From: Conoideocrella luteorostrata
Lineage: Eukaryota > Ascomycota > Sordariomycetes > Hypocreales > Clavicipitaceae
Length of the DNA: 64,000 nucleotides
Reading direction: 5' to 3'
NCBI GenBank assembly: GCA_032433595.1
Contig: JASWJB010000118.1
Coordinates: 53,633 to 117,632, forward strand
Part shown: one piece after another, positions 46,516-57,352 of the stretch
How the letters are laid out: every line of letters begins with the position of its first letter
How positions within the stretch are numbered: position 1 is the first letter of the stretch
Made by a program: the position numbers and the translations under genes
The notes under the pieces: generated by a model
The model's database searches: none
What the model saw: only the letters and a program-made list of their open reading frames with translations
Told to the model about the DNA's origin: nothing

Positions 46516-47760
46516 TTAGATCCATAGATCTACAGTCTTTAGCACCGCGATAATATAACGGTCACTATGCGTGGCTCTATTCGCCTCGAAGCAATGGCTG
46601 GTTGGAGTTGTGTCAAATTCTACACCGTGGATTGTCCCTTAAGAGAGCTTTATTTTCAGTCGTGAGACGGTGGATGGAGTTGCGCGCCACCTCCCTGCTG
46701 CGAATTCGAAGCCATTCTAACAAGTTTTAAGCAGCCTCGCGGAAGACTAGTTAGTTAGGTAGCGCGCTCAAAGAGCTTGTCTAGCCTCTGATTATGGCGA
46801 GTCTCTGCTGGACGGCGACAATTTTACATAGGGTCTCGTCGACCAGCAAATCTGCTAGCCCCTGCGGAGCATAGTAGCGCTGGCATACAGAGTTCTCGAG
46901 AAGAGCAATAGTGGCAGGGAATTGAACTTGCTCTTCGAATTCATAGTAGAGCAATAAATGCTACGCAACAAAACGGCGTGAGGCGAGGATAATACATTGC
47001 GGTAAGAAAGAGCAAATAATTAGAGGGACAAGTTTTTATCCAAGTCTGGCTAACAGATAGCCAATAAATCACAATAGGACGATTCTGAGATGTGTAATAG
47101 TTAGTCGTTGTTGAATTTATCTACTACTGTGTTGGAGCCTCCCTCATATGGGATGGTTCTGTCGCGCGAGTAACTGTCTTCGTGTCACGACTTCCGTTGC
47201 GAGGTAGCGACGAGGTAGCGCTCCATTATCGACTTGTCTTAATCTCTGACCTTCTTTATAGATTTGGCCTGTCCCTGTACTTATGCTCGCAACTACCCCG
47301 CGGTGAAGAATTTGCCAGCTGCATGATATTCTCCCCGGATAGGCTTAGATGCGCTGCTTTCAGATCCCGCGCAGGCTATCAGGGAAGGTCGGCCTCTGAC
47401 GCTTCGACTAGACTATTGTAATGCGATAGGAAGGTGTGCCCACTGCACCAATAGACCAAAAGATCCGCCAGTATTGCCAGCCAGCAACACTGCACCTTAC
47501 ATTTACTTATAAGGCCGCGCGCGCCTTGCAGGATGAGGCTCACGACAGAACCACAGGGTGGCTGACAGACAGACTGGAGTGGAGATCCAACCTCAGACCC
47601 CTGTCAGAATTTAGCTAGTAGCTGCCATCAAATAACTACTCCGTAGTTACGGACTACCCAAACTCGTTTTTACAAACATCGCAATCCTCATAGAGACAAC
47701 CTTCGTCACAGCCTCCAACAAAGCCTCACCGGCGCTCAGCAGGCGTAATCTTCATCCATA
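46516..47760. other. Intergenic, possible mobile-element remnant
   Basis: No gene supported. An exact motif copy lies at 47637. The block starting TGTTGGAGCC at about 47132 resembles the left end of an LTR, but I found no matching right end or internal retroelement genes, so it is not called. Confidence 0.45.
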
Positions 47761-49023
47761 ATGAGACGAGCCTCGCCCAGGAATCTCAGCTCCGTCTGTG
47801 AATCCTGCGCCTGGACGGGAAAGTTCTCCCGACGGCCCATCAGCAGCCGCCCCCTCGCCTCCTTACGAACTGCCCAAACCTCCAGACCATTCCGCCACGA
47901 GACTCCTGCCTCACTGCGAAGGGTCTCATCCACAGCTGCAGCCAATCCCGCTAGCGATCAAGAAGCAGCCTACCTCAAAAAGGCCATCCAGCCCGCCAGC
48001 AACACGCCTACGCAAATCACCGAACCCGCCGACCTCGCCCGCGTCGCAGAAGACGGCAACAACAAGTTCCTCTCTGTGGACGGCATACCAGCTCCTCAAC
48101 TGACCAATGCAGCCCTCCAATCATGCCTCCGCGCAGCGGCCGCTCTGCATCCTCAGCTGAAGCGCGCCGTGGCGCAGTCCAAAGCCTCAGCATCCAAGCT
48201 CATCACTCTGGGGGCCGAGCGAACAGGCGCAAGAATACCAATCGACAGCAAGATCCAAGACGCCGTCAACAGGATATCCCACTCTGCGTACACGATAATC
48301 ACACACCCAAACGTCGAAATGACGCCCGAATTTCTCGAGCTCTACGTCCAGATCCAGTCGCAGCTCGGCCGGCCCGAATCCCTCCCCTCTGTTTTGGCAC
48401 TCTACGCTACGAAGCCGCAGCCTGTCGTGAAAGACGGCCAGATCACATACGTCAAGCGGAACCCTAATGCAGCTTCGCGAGCCATCGAAGAAGGTGTCGC
48501 CAGCACTGCTCTCCAGACCGCCATTGAAGCAAAGAACCTTGACGCCTCGTTGGGCATCGTGGAAGCGGCGTACTGCGTACCGGCTTTCAAGCGCCAGAAG
48601 CTGATACGGCACGGCTCCGCCCCGGCTATTGGTCTCGCCACACTACCCCTTGGTATCTTTGGCTTGTCTACTGCCTATGCGGCGTACTGGCAAAACACTA
48701 TGGACGTCACCACGGCTACGGGCTTAGGGGTTGCCGGCATATCGGGATACTTCTTCGTCGTCGGATCACTGGGTGTGATTGCCAAGCTGAGTAACAAGGA
48801 TCAAATGAAGCGAGTTACGTGGGCTCCCGGCACGCCGCTCCGATACCGCTGGCTGAGGGAGGATGAGCGAGCGGCTCTGGATAAAGTTGCGTGTGCATGG
48901 GGGTTCAAAGAGCCTTGGCGGCATGGCGAAGAGACGGGTCCGGAGTGGGAAGGGTTGAAGGAGTACATGGGGTATAGGCAAATGCTGCTTGATCGTGTGG
49001 AATTCATGGAGGGCATGAGCTAG
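47761..49023 (+). CDS. Mitochondrial inner-membrane-type protein
   Basis: Single-exon frame of 420 residues. The first 60 residues are rich in Arg, Ser and Ala with no acidic run (RRASPRNL, KFSRRPISSRP, RTAQTSRPFR), a typical mitochondrial targeting sequence. A helical soluble part follows (residues about 65-280, with NPNAASRAIEEGVASTALQT). Two membrane segments lie at about 287-308 (AIGLATLPLGIFGLSTAYAA) and 321-343 (GLGVAGISGYFFVVGSLGVI). The C-terminal soluble part has WAPGTPLRYRWLREDERAAL and WGFKEPWRHGEE. I recall this C-terminal pattern as conserved in filamentous fungi but cannot name the family or function. A role in respiratory-complex or ribosome biogenesis is only a guess. An exact TACGGAGTA copy lies 53 bp past the stop codon. 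Confidence 0.8.
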   Translation: MRRASPRNLSSVCESCAWTGKFSRRPISSRPLASLRTAQTSRPFRHETPASLRRVSSTAAANPASDQEAAYLKKAIQPASNTPTQITEPADLARVAEDGNNKFLSVDGIPAPQLTNAALQSCLRAAAALHPQLKRAVAQSKASASKLITLGAERTGARIPIDSKIQDAVNRISHSAYTIITHPNVEMTPEFLELYVQIQSQLGRPESLPSVLALYATKPQPVVKDGQITYVKRNPNAASRAIEEGVASTALQTAIEAKNLDASLGIVEAAYCVPAFKRQKLIRHGSAPAIGLATLPLGIFGLSTAYAAYWQNTMDVTTATGLGVAGISGYFFVVGSLGVIAKLSNKDQMKRVTWAPGTPLRYRWLREDERAALDKVACAWGFKEPWRHGEETGPEWEGLKEYMGYRQMLLDRVEFMEGMS

Positions 49024-49901
49024 AGGCATTTCTTTCTATTGCCCTCCCCCCCCCGGCGAAAAAGAAGAATTACTGTACGGAGTATGTAATATTATATGGA
49101 GTATATAAATACCAAATCACATGTACACTCCCACACAATACAATTTAATCACTACAACAGGGCTGCATCACACTGCCACATGTCCGCGGGTGCGATCCGC
49201 CCAGCCACTTGTCCTGATGAGGGAAGTGCACAATTGAGTAACTACACAACTACCTACCGATGTGACGAGGCACCGAACGAAACGCTGATTGCGCGAGCCG
49301 CCCTATCTACCCTTGCCATGTCGATCCCGGTCAGTTACACGGGACAATCAAAAGGGCTTCTTCCATGTCAGATTGGGCAAGTACATTGATTTGCCGATCA
49401 TCCAACACGGTACGGAGTATAACGGTGTACCTTGGCAGGGATCGCCCCGTCTTGCATTGCACTTTTGCAAGCGGGTTGTTTTTTTTTCTCCCTTCTGATC
49501 ACGAGAAACAGCGACCGCACAACGGAGGGAGGGAGCAGAGATCATGTGAGAGAATCAACCCGGGAAGGAGAGGGGGAGGGGGGGGGGCTACCACGATGCG
49601 CACTGGTTTTGAAGAGCAAGTCGGAAATTCCAATGTCTATTCGCCATGCTAAACGGGCACTTCTTGCCCCAAAAAAAAAGGCAAAAGAAGAGGAAAAAGA
49701 AGAGAAAATCGTCGCAATAAAATCCAAAATAAAAACATAGCTCATTACTTTTAATATCCGGCAGGAGGGCTATTAACACAGGTAGCTAGGTATATAGAAC
49801 AAGAAAAGAAAACAAAAAACCAAAAAAAAAAAAACACCTCTAGTACATCAAAACATAGATCATCATCACGTCATGCTTGCTTGCCTGCTCATTCACAAGC
49901 C
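49024..49901. other. Short region between convergent genes
   Basis: No gene. It contains motif copies at 49076 and 49411, a G-rich tract near 49568-49588 and A-rich runs near 49670 and 49820-49835. Both neighbours end here, so it should hold two transcription ends. Confidence 0.6.
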
Positions 49902-51373
49902 TTAAACTTTGCTGGACCGGTCGGTCTCGTACGAGACTTCGAAGTGTGTAGTTTTCCGAATGGCGCCATCTCGTCCCGACACGCCGGGCTGCGTAACCGA
50001 CGTGAGGATGAACTCCTCGCTGTTATTGTCTTCGTGGTGGTGATGGGGAGCGCCACTGAGGTTGTAGCCTTCCCTGTTGCCCGGCCCGGAATATGGCTGC
50101 CACTCCTCGTCGCTTTGCGAACGGGAGAGCCGTTTCGGGGCCGATCCGATGGTGAAGACCGGGCCGTTGGAGCCGTCGAGGCCATCGCCGCCGCCGCTTG
50201 CAGCCGCGGAGGGCGAGGCGAAGGCGTCGGGAAAGATCCAGGCGAGAACCATGCGGCACATGGGTAGACAGGCGCAGATGATGGCGACGTTTTCCTCGAC
50301 CATGGTCCACAGAGTCGATGTGATGTCGTCTGGAGAAGTCAGCGTGCCGGTCGATGAAGGGGGGTTGAGTCCAGGTGTTGATTGACAGCAACTTACAAGT
50401 AGGGTCGGGGGTCTTGGTTGAGAAGCTAAGGGTGGTAGCTCTCATGATAGAGGTGATGGTGACGCTGCAGGATTTCCGGTCAGTCCGAGATCGCAGTCGA
50501 GATGGAACGGCGAAAACAGCAGTCACTTACAATCCTCCCAGGGCAAACACTAGCATGAGAGCCCTCTTTTGGTTGATGGGTAGCTTGCTTTTCCATATCG
50601 GCTGCATTGGCAAGCACAGGATCAAAACATCCGTCGCGATGGAGAAGCCAGCATTGGCATACCAGTTCTTGGTAAGACTGATGCAGGTCGGATTGGTGTT
50701 CTTGTCCCATGCACCCGACACGGGGTTGCACTGCCAGATCGAGGCTACGACTGTGGCAACCATGTAGGCGACAATCAAGCTCATGAGGGTGTAGCAGCAA
50801 ATGCGGAACCATCGTTGCACGAAAATACGGAGGTATAGCAGAAGAATTGACACTTTCGTGAGGTTGATGGTGATTTTATAGAAGATCTGGGCCACGTAGA
50901 ACAACTATTGCCAAAAAAAAAAAAATTAGTCAGCTATTGTATTCCGTATTATTCCCAGATGATCAGAGAGCCGAGGTGGGTGGTTGCCAACCGATTAAGG
51001 GGAGAGCCAGTTTGACCGCACCATACCTTCAGAGCCATGAGCCTGTTGTCGTACGACAGGTCACGTAAATGTTTGCCAAAACCATAATCGCAGGCCATCA
51101 TCATCAGGATTTGGACAGCAAGAGCGCACGTCTATGCAATATGGCGCGTTAACAAGACTGCATGACACGGGGACTGGGGCTGGAGAAGATAGAGGGCGCA
51201 AAACTTACAAAAGATATCAAAATAGTGTAATCGTCCAGGCCAAACCCAGAGCCCCTCGACAACCTGCTCCAGAGACGTATGATAAGGAACATAGGGGTCA
51301 GGACAAAGAATATTATACAAGGTACTGTGACTTGGCCGGCATGGCTATCGCCAGGCTGGTTGCCAGCTGCCAT
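49902..51373 (-). CDS. Seven-helix fungal rhodopsin-like membrane protein
   Basis: Five exons (51373-51209, 51131-51027, 50904-50531, 50464-50397, 50329-49902) join in frame to 379 residues. It has the hallmarks of the fungal rhodopsin-like/PTH11-related family: FGLDDYTILISF in the first cytosolic turn, DYGFGKHL, LFYVAQIFYKITINLTKVSI, CNPVSGAWDK and IKWP-type GGFVTITSIMRATTL, then WTMVEENVAIICACLPMCR in the last helix. About seven membrane helices can be traced. There is no CFEM domain at the N-terminus. The cytosolic tail (residues about 270-379) is Ser/Gly/His-rich with an HHHHED run. PTH11-like members sense surface or host cues through G proteins in some plant pathogens. The ligand and coupling here are unknown. 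The ATG in CCATGGCAGC is the best start. Confidence 0.85.
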
Positions 51374-54300
51374 GGTCAAACGGGAACAAGACCAGGCCTC
51401 GCAGCTACTTGATCTTGATCAGTGTGAGGTTTGGCCAGAAAGTAGGTTGATATACAGGAGTTCGATCTACCCCACGGTAAGAATACGAAAAGACGGTATT
51501 CAATGATGGTGCCGCGGTGGTGGTGCTCTAGACAGAGGTGGCGAGTAGGAACCTTATATAAGTCACCTTGCATCTCTCTCCATTAGTGGACACTGCATTA
51601 AGGTGTGGACGAATGTGACGGTATCCGGCCAGACCAATCAATAGGCAAGTCACCTGCGGCGCCTGGGAATGCTAATGGCAACGATCGGATATTCTTTGCC
51701 AGGCGAGACGCTCTGGTGGCCGAGTCGGATGGTGGTGCCTGGATAGGACGTGTGGTTGCAGCGGGAGACGTTTTGGGCGTGGTTGTGTTGGTGGGTATGA
51801 CGGTCAACTTATTGAGCGGGATTGAGGACTTTCAAAGATTCCAGAGTCATGGCAACCCATTCATTCATTCCGTTGACACGGGGCAGGCAACGCTGCTGGA
51901 CGGACAGCTTGCTCTCAGCTCAGCCCAGAGTGAGCGTAGGGCTCAGTTGGTGCGGCTTATAGCCAACTAACTGGCCGTCGCGCGTATCAAGTTCAGCATC
52001 CCTACAAGGGCCATCCTCAAGGATGGGATTCATGGCCTGCATCGTGGCGTTCCGCAAGGCAAGCCATTACGAACCGGGAGGCCCACGCTGGCGACGGACG
52101 ACGGACTTTAGCTGATCGGGGGCGACGGACCGAGCTGTTTCCACTCGCCGGCGTGCGAATAGTTCTCACAAATGGGTCGATGGGAGTACGTACATATCTC
52201 GCGTGGGTAGTCCTGGTTCTTTCTCGGAGAACGGCGCGAATGGCGCAAGTGGCTGCAGAAAAGCGCCGGCTTCTTCCAGAGCGAGCTCACTGCCATGATG
52301 TTTTCAGCTTGGCATGGCATGGCATACATAGCACGGCGCTCTGAGTTGTCCATTGATACCTGTTCAGCGTCTAGTTAGCGTCTACGACGAACATATCAAG
52401 TTTCCGAGCTACCTACTCCGTACTCTGTTTTCCGTACTGTACCAGTATATGGATGTCAGATGTCGTGTGTTGGGTCGGTTAAAACGAGTTTGCTTTACGA
52501 GTGTTAGCCAACTCAAACTCCCGGTCCATAATGGCTGCATTTAATGTTGATTCCCCACTTCCTGACATCTGGAGCACAAGACGGGAAGCCAACTTGCGCG
52601 ATTTCGACATTCGAACTTCTCTAACCCTGGTCAAGTTTCCCTGTCAGTGGCGCTTGGTGGCGCACAAGACGCCGTCGCTAGTTGGTGTGTCAGGATACCG
52701 CCCATGTGTCATGGGCTGCTAGTTTAACACAATTGAGATTTGAGACAGTGAGAAGCCCACGCCAGCCCAAAGCTTCAGCCGGCTACTACGATTTTGTACT
52801 CGCTTTGTGTCAAAGATGGAAGGTACTTCGTACGAGGTAGCTGCACATGCTGGCAACCTATTATGGACACCACTGCTGCTAGTACTCCGTACTACTATTG
52901 TAGATAATCAATTCTCTCCCCCCCCGCGGGATCGTGCTCTCCGTGTTACGGAAGCGAGAGTGCGGAGCGTTACATCGTCATTCCGTTTTTTTTCGTGCCG
53001 TTGTCTCGGGGCTCGGCAAAGAGGTTTACTTATATTTCGTAGGCCCGTAGAATTGGATATGACCTGATCCAGGTACAGCCGACCCTTTGCAGAGTCCCAT
53101 TTCTGTTGTTACTAAATGGTCAGTCAACAGAATCCTGTCCCTGCCCATTCAGACAGCATGCGTAAGTACTTTGGCCCTCGTGAAAAACCTGGCTGGAGCC
53201 GATCCGGATCACCCACTTGGATGGACAGAAGTCTCTACTCCGTACAACAGGTGTGCATCAAGGATTTGCCAAAACGATGTGGCAGATAAGACAATGGCGC
53301 TCCATCTCTCGTTCACATACATACAATACAGCTTCAACATACTGAGTCATCTTTATAGGTTGAAACTTTCTGACATCTGCGGCGCTCCGACATCGCGCCA
53401 CGGACAAGTTCGTCCACTGATCGGCAGGTCGATCGATCCTGAAGGTTTCCATGCACAACACAAAATCGGTTCCTTGCCTTATGGCGTTCTCTTCACTGTC
53501 CATTGATTTGTCAACAAGACCTTTGTCTAATGTTAAAATACTGATCGGATGTCATCTTCGTTCGGTGCACGGAATAGCAGCGTGATGGCATCATAGGTAC
53601 TCCGTATAATGCCGACGAACAGGGAGAGCTAGCTAGTGAGTTGCTTCTCCTACTTTACACGGAGTACGGAGTACAGGCACAGTTTTGCTGACCGACTGAC
53701 TGGCAGTGTGCTGTCAACCTCACCGTCGGTTATAATGAACCAGAGGAGACAAAATCCGCCGTCGAGCAAAAAATCCCCAGCCGAGCACCAATGGGGGCAG
53801 TGGGTCCGGTTTAGCCAGGACCAGCACTCCTGCCCCACTGTTGCATTCACCTATCCGCACTATCCCAAGCCCAGTTGCCCAGTCCGTCAGGGGGTGTGGA
53901 TCTGACCGTTTAGGCACAGTTCGGTTGACATCCCAGAGAGGCAGCTGGCCCTTCGATTATCTGCAGGAGGGGCTCTGAGGGAACAAGAGAGAAATTTTGG
54001 TGAGTAAGCGAAGGCTGTCGTGTCGACACGATTACCCTATTATCATCTTGTTGTCACATGGCGTATCTTTCTTGACTTCCGGGACGATTTGCATCGCAAC
54101 AGAGATCCAATGAGCTTCTATATTCGCATGCAATACTATCTGTATTGCATTTCTATGCTATGCGTCCGCTTCCCGGCGATCTCATGGGTGAATCCCAGCT
54201 ATTGCATTCGTGTCGTCGCGGCCATATGTTGTCGGCTGTCGCTGCGGAGTGATACCGTCGCGGATTGTGCTGTGCCTCATTTGGCATGAAGAGTGTCCAA

Positions 54301-55147
54301 TCAGGTTGTTGGGAGGAGGCAGGGCTCTCATTGCAGCATGGGATGCGTTTGCTTTTCCAACGAGGTCGGTCGGAGTGCCTTCTGCTCTCTCCGCACCCGT
54401 CGACACCCAATTCTGCGGGCCGCCGGTGGAGACTGGTCAAACACCAGTATCCGGAAATTAGAAGAAACGGTCACTCTTACCCTTTATTCCCTCTCCGTGC
54501 TGGAATGACAGGGTATCACACGTGGTTGGGCCTCTCAAATACTTGAACTAGTAAGTATTGTACTCCGTAGCTGTGGTGCAGATTTTGACGTTGACCTGGT
54601 TAAGCCAGGTATAGCCGATGATGCTGCTGCTGTTGCTGCCGCTGCCGCTGCCGCCCCCTCAAGATATTACCAGACTAACTCCTTTGCACCCAAGCCAAGC
54701 CCACTTAGCCATGGAAAGCTCAGTTGCGCCAACGTGAACCGTGGATGTGGTGAGATTGTTCTGCTAGCAGCGCCACCGGAATAATGCTCGACCCGAGAAA
54801 ATAGATGGATTGACAGCTTCCAGCGACCAAGTCGGCGTATTGAGCCCCCGCCAGTTTGTCTTTGCGGTTAACTAGGCAATGCCGTGCTGCTTTTGTCAGC
54901 CGCTGCCGCGACGAAGCAAGAAAGCGGAGTTGCGCATCGGATGCGTCTTCGTTGGCCCAGCACGAAACGGTGTGCTCTTTTATTTGCTTCGTTTCTTCCA
55001 TCTCCCCTCTCTTATTGAGAAAATCTCTTTCTTGTGCGTCTTTTACGACCCGGGTCACCATTTGAATAGCTTCCAGCGTTCCTTGCTGCAGGTCTCGCGC
55101 CGCGCCATCTCCGGCCCAAGAGCCACACATACACACACGATTGCGCC
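51374..55147. other. Gene-poor 3.8-kb region
   Basis: No gene supported. Motif copies are frequent (52414, 52883, 53236, 53598, 53665, 54561). A GCTGCTGCTGTTGCTGCCGCTGCC run lies at about 54618-54650. A frame at 51605-51970 is open but has no domain. The last 400 bp should be the promoter of the secreted hydrolase at 55148. Confidence 0.55.
54618..54650. repeat. GCTG/GCCG trinucleotide array
   Basis: CTG units grading into CCG units in noncoding DNA, about 500 bp upstream of the secreted hydrolase gene. Confidence 0.75.
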
Positions 55148-56173
55148 ATGAAGTTCTCGCTCCTGTCCGGCTTGGCCACGGCCGTCCTGTATGCTAGCTT
55201 GACAGCAGCTCAAGCACAGGGTACCATTGTCAACGGCCCGTTCCCCGAGGACCTCAACGGCTCCAATTTCACCTATCCCTGGCCGGTCAAGGTGTTCAAG
55301 TTCACCAGCCAGAAACAGCATCTCCAGATGGCCTTTATGGACATTAGGCCGACCTGTAAGCCCAACGGCAAGACGGCCGTCCTCTTCCACGGCAAGAACT
55401 TCTGTGGCCCGACTTGGAATGAGACGATCCGCGTCCTGGCCCACCGAGGCTATCGCGTCATTGCCCCCGATCAAATCGGGTTCTGCAAGAGCTCCAAGCC
55501 CGAGTCGTACCAGTTCAGCCTCAACCAGTTCGCCTGGAACACTCGCGGGCTGCTCAACGCCGCCGGGGTCGGCAACGTCACCGTCATTGGCCACTCCATG
55601 GGCGGCATGATGACGGCTCGCTTCGGCCTCCAGTATCCCGAGTCCATTGACAGGATGGTCATGGTTGATCCCGTCGGCCTGGAGGACTATGTGCAAGAGG
55701 GAGTTCCGTATATTAGCATCGATCAGAACATTGTCACCGAGGCTGCTTCCACGTATCAGTCGATTCGCGGCTACGAGCAGGCTGTGTACTATGTTGGCCA
55801 ATGGAAGCCCGCGTACGACACCTGGGTCAACATGCTTGTCAATATCTACAACGGGTCCAAGCGCGACGCGTACGTCAAGAACCAGGCGCAAATTGTCGAC
55901 ATGGTCCTCACCTCCCCCGTCGCCCACTATTTCGGCGACATCAAGCCGCGGACTCTTCTCGTTGTCGGCGACAAGGACAAGACTGCCATTGGCGCGCAAT
56001 GGTCTCCCCCCGAGGTTGCTGCCAAGCTCGGCCACTTTGACGTCCTCGGCCCCCAGGTTGCCAAGCAGCTGCCCAATGGCGAGCTGCATCGATTCGCAGA
56101 CCTTGGCCACGCTCCGCAGATTTCGGACCCTGTCGCTTTCCATAGTGTCTTGCTAAAGTTCCTGGACAAGTAA
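55148..56173 (+). CDS. Secreted alpha/beta hydrolase
   Basis: Single-exon frame of 341 residues. Residues 1 to about 22 (MKFSLLSGLATAVLYASLTA, then AQAQ) form a signal peptide. The rest is a full alpha/beta hydrolase fold: HGKNFCGPTW near residue 81 (oxyanion region), RVIAPDQIGFCKSS, the nucleophile elbow GHSMGG with Ser150, VVGDKDKT with likely catalytic Asp277, and FADLGHAPQ with His321. Four N-glycosylation sequons are visible (NGSN/NFT, NET, NVT, NGS). This is a serine hydrolase of epoxide hydrolase/esterase type; the lack of a tyrosine cap motif I could identify leaves the reaction open. Strong GC bias at codon third positions suggests good expression. The start is well placed 10 bp after GCGCC and directly before the signal peptide. 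Confidence 0.92.
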   Translation: MKFSLLSGLATAVLYASLTAAQAQGTIVNGPFPEDLNGSNFTYPWPVKVFKFTSQKQHLQMAFMDIRPTCKPNGKTAVLFHGKNFCGPTWNETIRVLAHRGYRVIAPDQIGFCKSSKPESYQFSLNQFAWNTRGLLNAAGVGNVTVIGHSMGGMMTARFGLQYPESIDRMVMVDPVGLEDYVQEGVPYISIDQNIVTEAASTYQSIRGYEQAVYYVGQWKPAYDTWVNMLVNIYNGSKRDAYVKNQAQIVDMVLTSPVAHYFGDIKPRTLLVVGDKDKTAIGAQWSPPEVAAKLGHFDVLGPQVAKQLPNGELHRFADLGHAPQISDPVAFHSVLLKFLDK

Positions 56174-57352
56174 CGGAGCGAGGAGTATGGCATAACCAAA
56201 GAGAGGAGGAGGAGGAACAGCGACTTCTACTACTACAACTACTATAGCAACTACAAATACAACACATACAAATACAACAACTGCAACAACTGCAACAACA
56301 ACCGCAACAACTGCAACAACAACCGCAACAACAATAACAAACACAACAAGAAGAAGAACACGAACTGTGTCAAAACGAGACACTCATAATACCTAAACAA
56401 CACTCATTAACCACCTGCCTGTATATTTTCATCGCGCCATTTTGTAAATACATTTAGTTACAAGCCGCTACCATTCGTCACTCAAACACATCTCCCAGCA
56501 TAGCAAGTTAAATTGCAAAAGATTTCATACAACCTTGCATTCTGACACGTGAAATTGAAACTCAGAGAGACCACTAACTAGCCTCTCGCGCGATTTGGGT
56601 CAGCGGCACCAAAACTCCCTTCACAGACGTTGTTGTCTCTCCACGATTCGAAAAGACGTCAATCTCAATGCCGTCGAATTTGAAGCTTAACCACAGGAAC
56701 TCTGGTTTTCAAGTAGTAGATAGCCGCGACCGGAGAAGGGGAGGCTCTCTCATTTCTGTTGTTTGGCTGACCCCAAAGCGACGTGATGTGAGAATGGTGA
56801 CGTGTATACGTATAGCGACCAGTTCAGCACTCCAAGAGTCGAGACTTTTTGGGGACTCAGTACAGCTGTTGAGTATGCAGGATTTATCTGCAGCGGACGT
56901 TTATTTTCATCACATGTTTTCTCAGACGCTCCCTCTTGCCAGGCCAGTCTGAACCAGAGTTCACTGCGGTAGACATGATCCGACTCCCACAATGTCGTGA
57001 TCAAAGGCTTTATGACAGATTGGCAGGGCCTGGTAGTGGACATAGCAAGTGGTAAATATACACATGATAGAGAAAATAGAAAAATATAGAAAACCTGCCT
57101 TGGCTGCTCACTGAGTGTTTCTATAATGCAATTGGCTGTCCTACATCATGTAATCATCCGTAGCAGTGGTATGACTATAACTTCATGCTAGAAGCTAGGG
57201 AGAAAGAAGAGAAACTGCAGAAAAGATCTGCATCCGATCATCAATACCTCAAATCCTTTCAGATCTTAATACAAGTGCTCACTCCGTCTTGTGCAAAGAA
57301 AGTAAGTGCCCGACCCCTCAACTGATGAGACAAAAGGTGACATCGTCACTAA
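56174..57352. other. Intergenic with CAA-rich tract
   Basis: No gene seen. Immediately after the hydrolase stop is an ACT/CAA-type trinucleotide tract (about 56226-56357), probably part of its 3' untranslated region. The remainder is unremarkable. Confidence 0.6.
56226..56357. repeat. ACT/AACAAC/TGCAAC trinucleotide tract
   Basis: Imperfect tandem of CTA, CAA, CTGCAA and CCGCAA units, starting about 50 bp past the hydrolase stop codon. Confidence 0.8.

Noticed and set aside
51605..51970. 121-codon plus-strand frame upstream of the rhodopsin-like gene
   Set aside because: No recognisable domain and it runs through what should be that gene's promoter.
54720..56267. Long minus-strand frames opposite the secreted hydrolase, one of 362 codons
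   Set aside because: Antisense shadow of a GC-rich coding exon; the plus strand has signal peptide and catalytic motifs.
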